Shown: positions 63,481 through 64,000 of the stretch, piece by piece
Layout of the letters: every line of letters starts with the position of its first letter
Numbering within the stretch: the stretch's first letter is position 1
DNA from: Macrobrachium rosenbergii
Taxonomy: Eukaryota; Arthropoda; Malacostraca; Decapoda; Palaemonidae
Assembly (NCBI RefSeq): GCF_040412425.1
Contig: NC_089782.1
Coordinates: 20,905,622-20,969,621, forward strand
Length of the DNA stretch: 64,000 nucleotides
Direction: 5' to 3'
Notes under the pieces: generated by a model
What the model saw: only the letters and a program-made list of their open reading frames with translations
What the model was told of the DNA's origin: nothing
Databases searched by the model: none
Program-made: the position numbers and the translations under genes

Positions 63481-64000
63481 GACGTCACCAATTTTTGGCC
63501 ATTTTTATCCTCTTGCAATCATTCAGCAGTTCACCCCTTATGTACTTTTCCTCGTACCACTTTTCTGAACTGGCAATGCCCAAACCTCAGGCTGCTAATA
63601 CCTAAAACTTATTTCTGTTGTTATTTCTGTTGAGTGTAGTGAAGTATACTGGTACATTGTCTCTGGAATGTAGCACCTTTCGAGAGCGATAGAGGCCTTT
63701 TAGAATGTTTTACTAATCGTTAAGAGGAGGAATGCCTCTTAACTCTGCTAGTAAATCTTATATGCCTGTATAGGTGCGACTGCTGTGCAGATGGAGAAAG
63801 GACATGAGGAAACGTGACCAAAGCCATTATTCCTTCTGGGCCTGATGGCGATTTTATGGCACATTCCAAAATCAGACACCACAGGTCTTGCTCAGTCTGG
63901 GACTTTTATGGTTTGATTGTAAATTGCATTTAAACCAAAGTTTATGCAAGGTTTCTTCCACACTGCATTGAGAACAGCTACCACATTTCAGTCCAGCACC
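63481..64000. other. No recognisable feature
   Basis: The 3' edge of the window is mixed-composition sequence with no repeat, frame or RNA structure that I can name. The composition shift at 63480 marks the end of the LINE copy. Confidence 0.45.

Overview
The window is a eukaryotic, arthropod-type intergenic region with no host protein-coding gene that I can support. Three observations point to a decapod crustacean, most plausibly a penaeid shrimp or a relative. First, the density of long simple-sequence tracts is extreme: more than thirty (TA)n, (TG)n/(CA)n, (CT)n/(GA)n and (ATT)n arrays, many of them 60-160 bp. Second, one family of APE-type non-LTR retrotransposons recurs in many decayed copies. 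Third, there is a FLYWCH/MULE DNA transposon. The taxon is inferred from repeat content only; no gene fixes it.

Layout. 0-18 kb: a foldback palindrome (481-1091), microsatellites, a tRNA-like SINE relic (about 6.43-6.53 kb), a 56-bp minisatellite (10.09-10.52 kb), a hairpin repeat (13.1 kb) and a 33-36 bp tandem (16.6 kb). 18.8-31.2 kb: a minus-strand RTE-like LINE 3' end whose tail is tandemly duplicated, three minus-strand relics of the main LINE family (23.0-24.0, 25.7-26.0 and 28.3-29.3 kb), an unidentified 127-codon open frame (22.07-22.45 kb), a Jockey-type gag (zinc-knuckle) relic at 30.3-30.5 kb and a degenerate about 60-bp tandem (30.8-31.2 kb). 32-44 kb: microsatellites, a 1.09-kb inverted-repeat element (35.76-36.85 kb), a detached LINE 5' piece and a long minus-strand LINE (38.9-40.6 kb). 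44.7-49 kb: two plus-strand LINE relics and a minus-strand LINE C-terminus between them.

51.08-55.75 kb: a complete LTR retrotransposon with two LTRs of about 1.2 kb, a primer-binding site and a polypurine tract. Its only open frame is a zinc-knuckle gag-like frame broken by one in-frame amber codon. I find no protease, reverse transcriptase or integrase, so it looks like a gag-only, non-autonomous element. It sits inside a (TA)n tract. Sixty-two bases downstream, at 55.8-58.2 kb, is a 2.36-kb Mutator-like element with terminal inverted repeats of about 440 bp, built from two nested tandem arrays and containing the transposase start codon. Its minus-strand transposase is a frameshifted relic with an N-terminal FLYWCH finger. 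59.4-60.1 kb is a foldback/MITE element between two microsatellites. 60.4-63.5 kb holds two more LINE relics, one of which keeps endonuclease and reverse-transcriptase remnants in order.

No canonical tRNA, rRNA, CRISPR, operon or host gene is supported. Most of the longer open frames are translations of simple repeats (poly-IY, poly-HT, poly-SL, poly-RE). All transposon proteins carry stops, frameshifts or lost catalytic residues, so none of the copies appears autonomous. The best candidates for something new are the gag-only LTR element, the MULE with compound-satellite TIRs, and the clustering of about ten copies of one LINE lineage.
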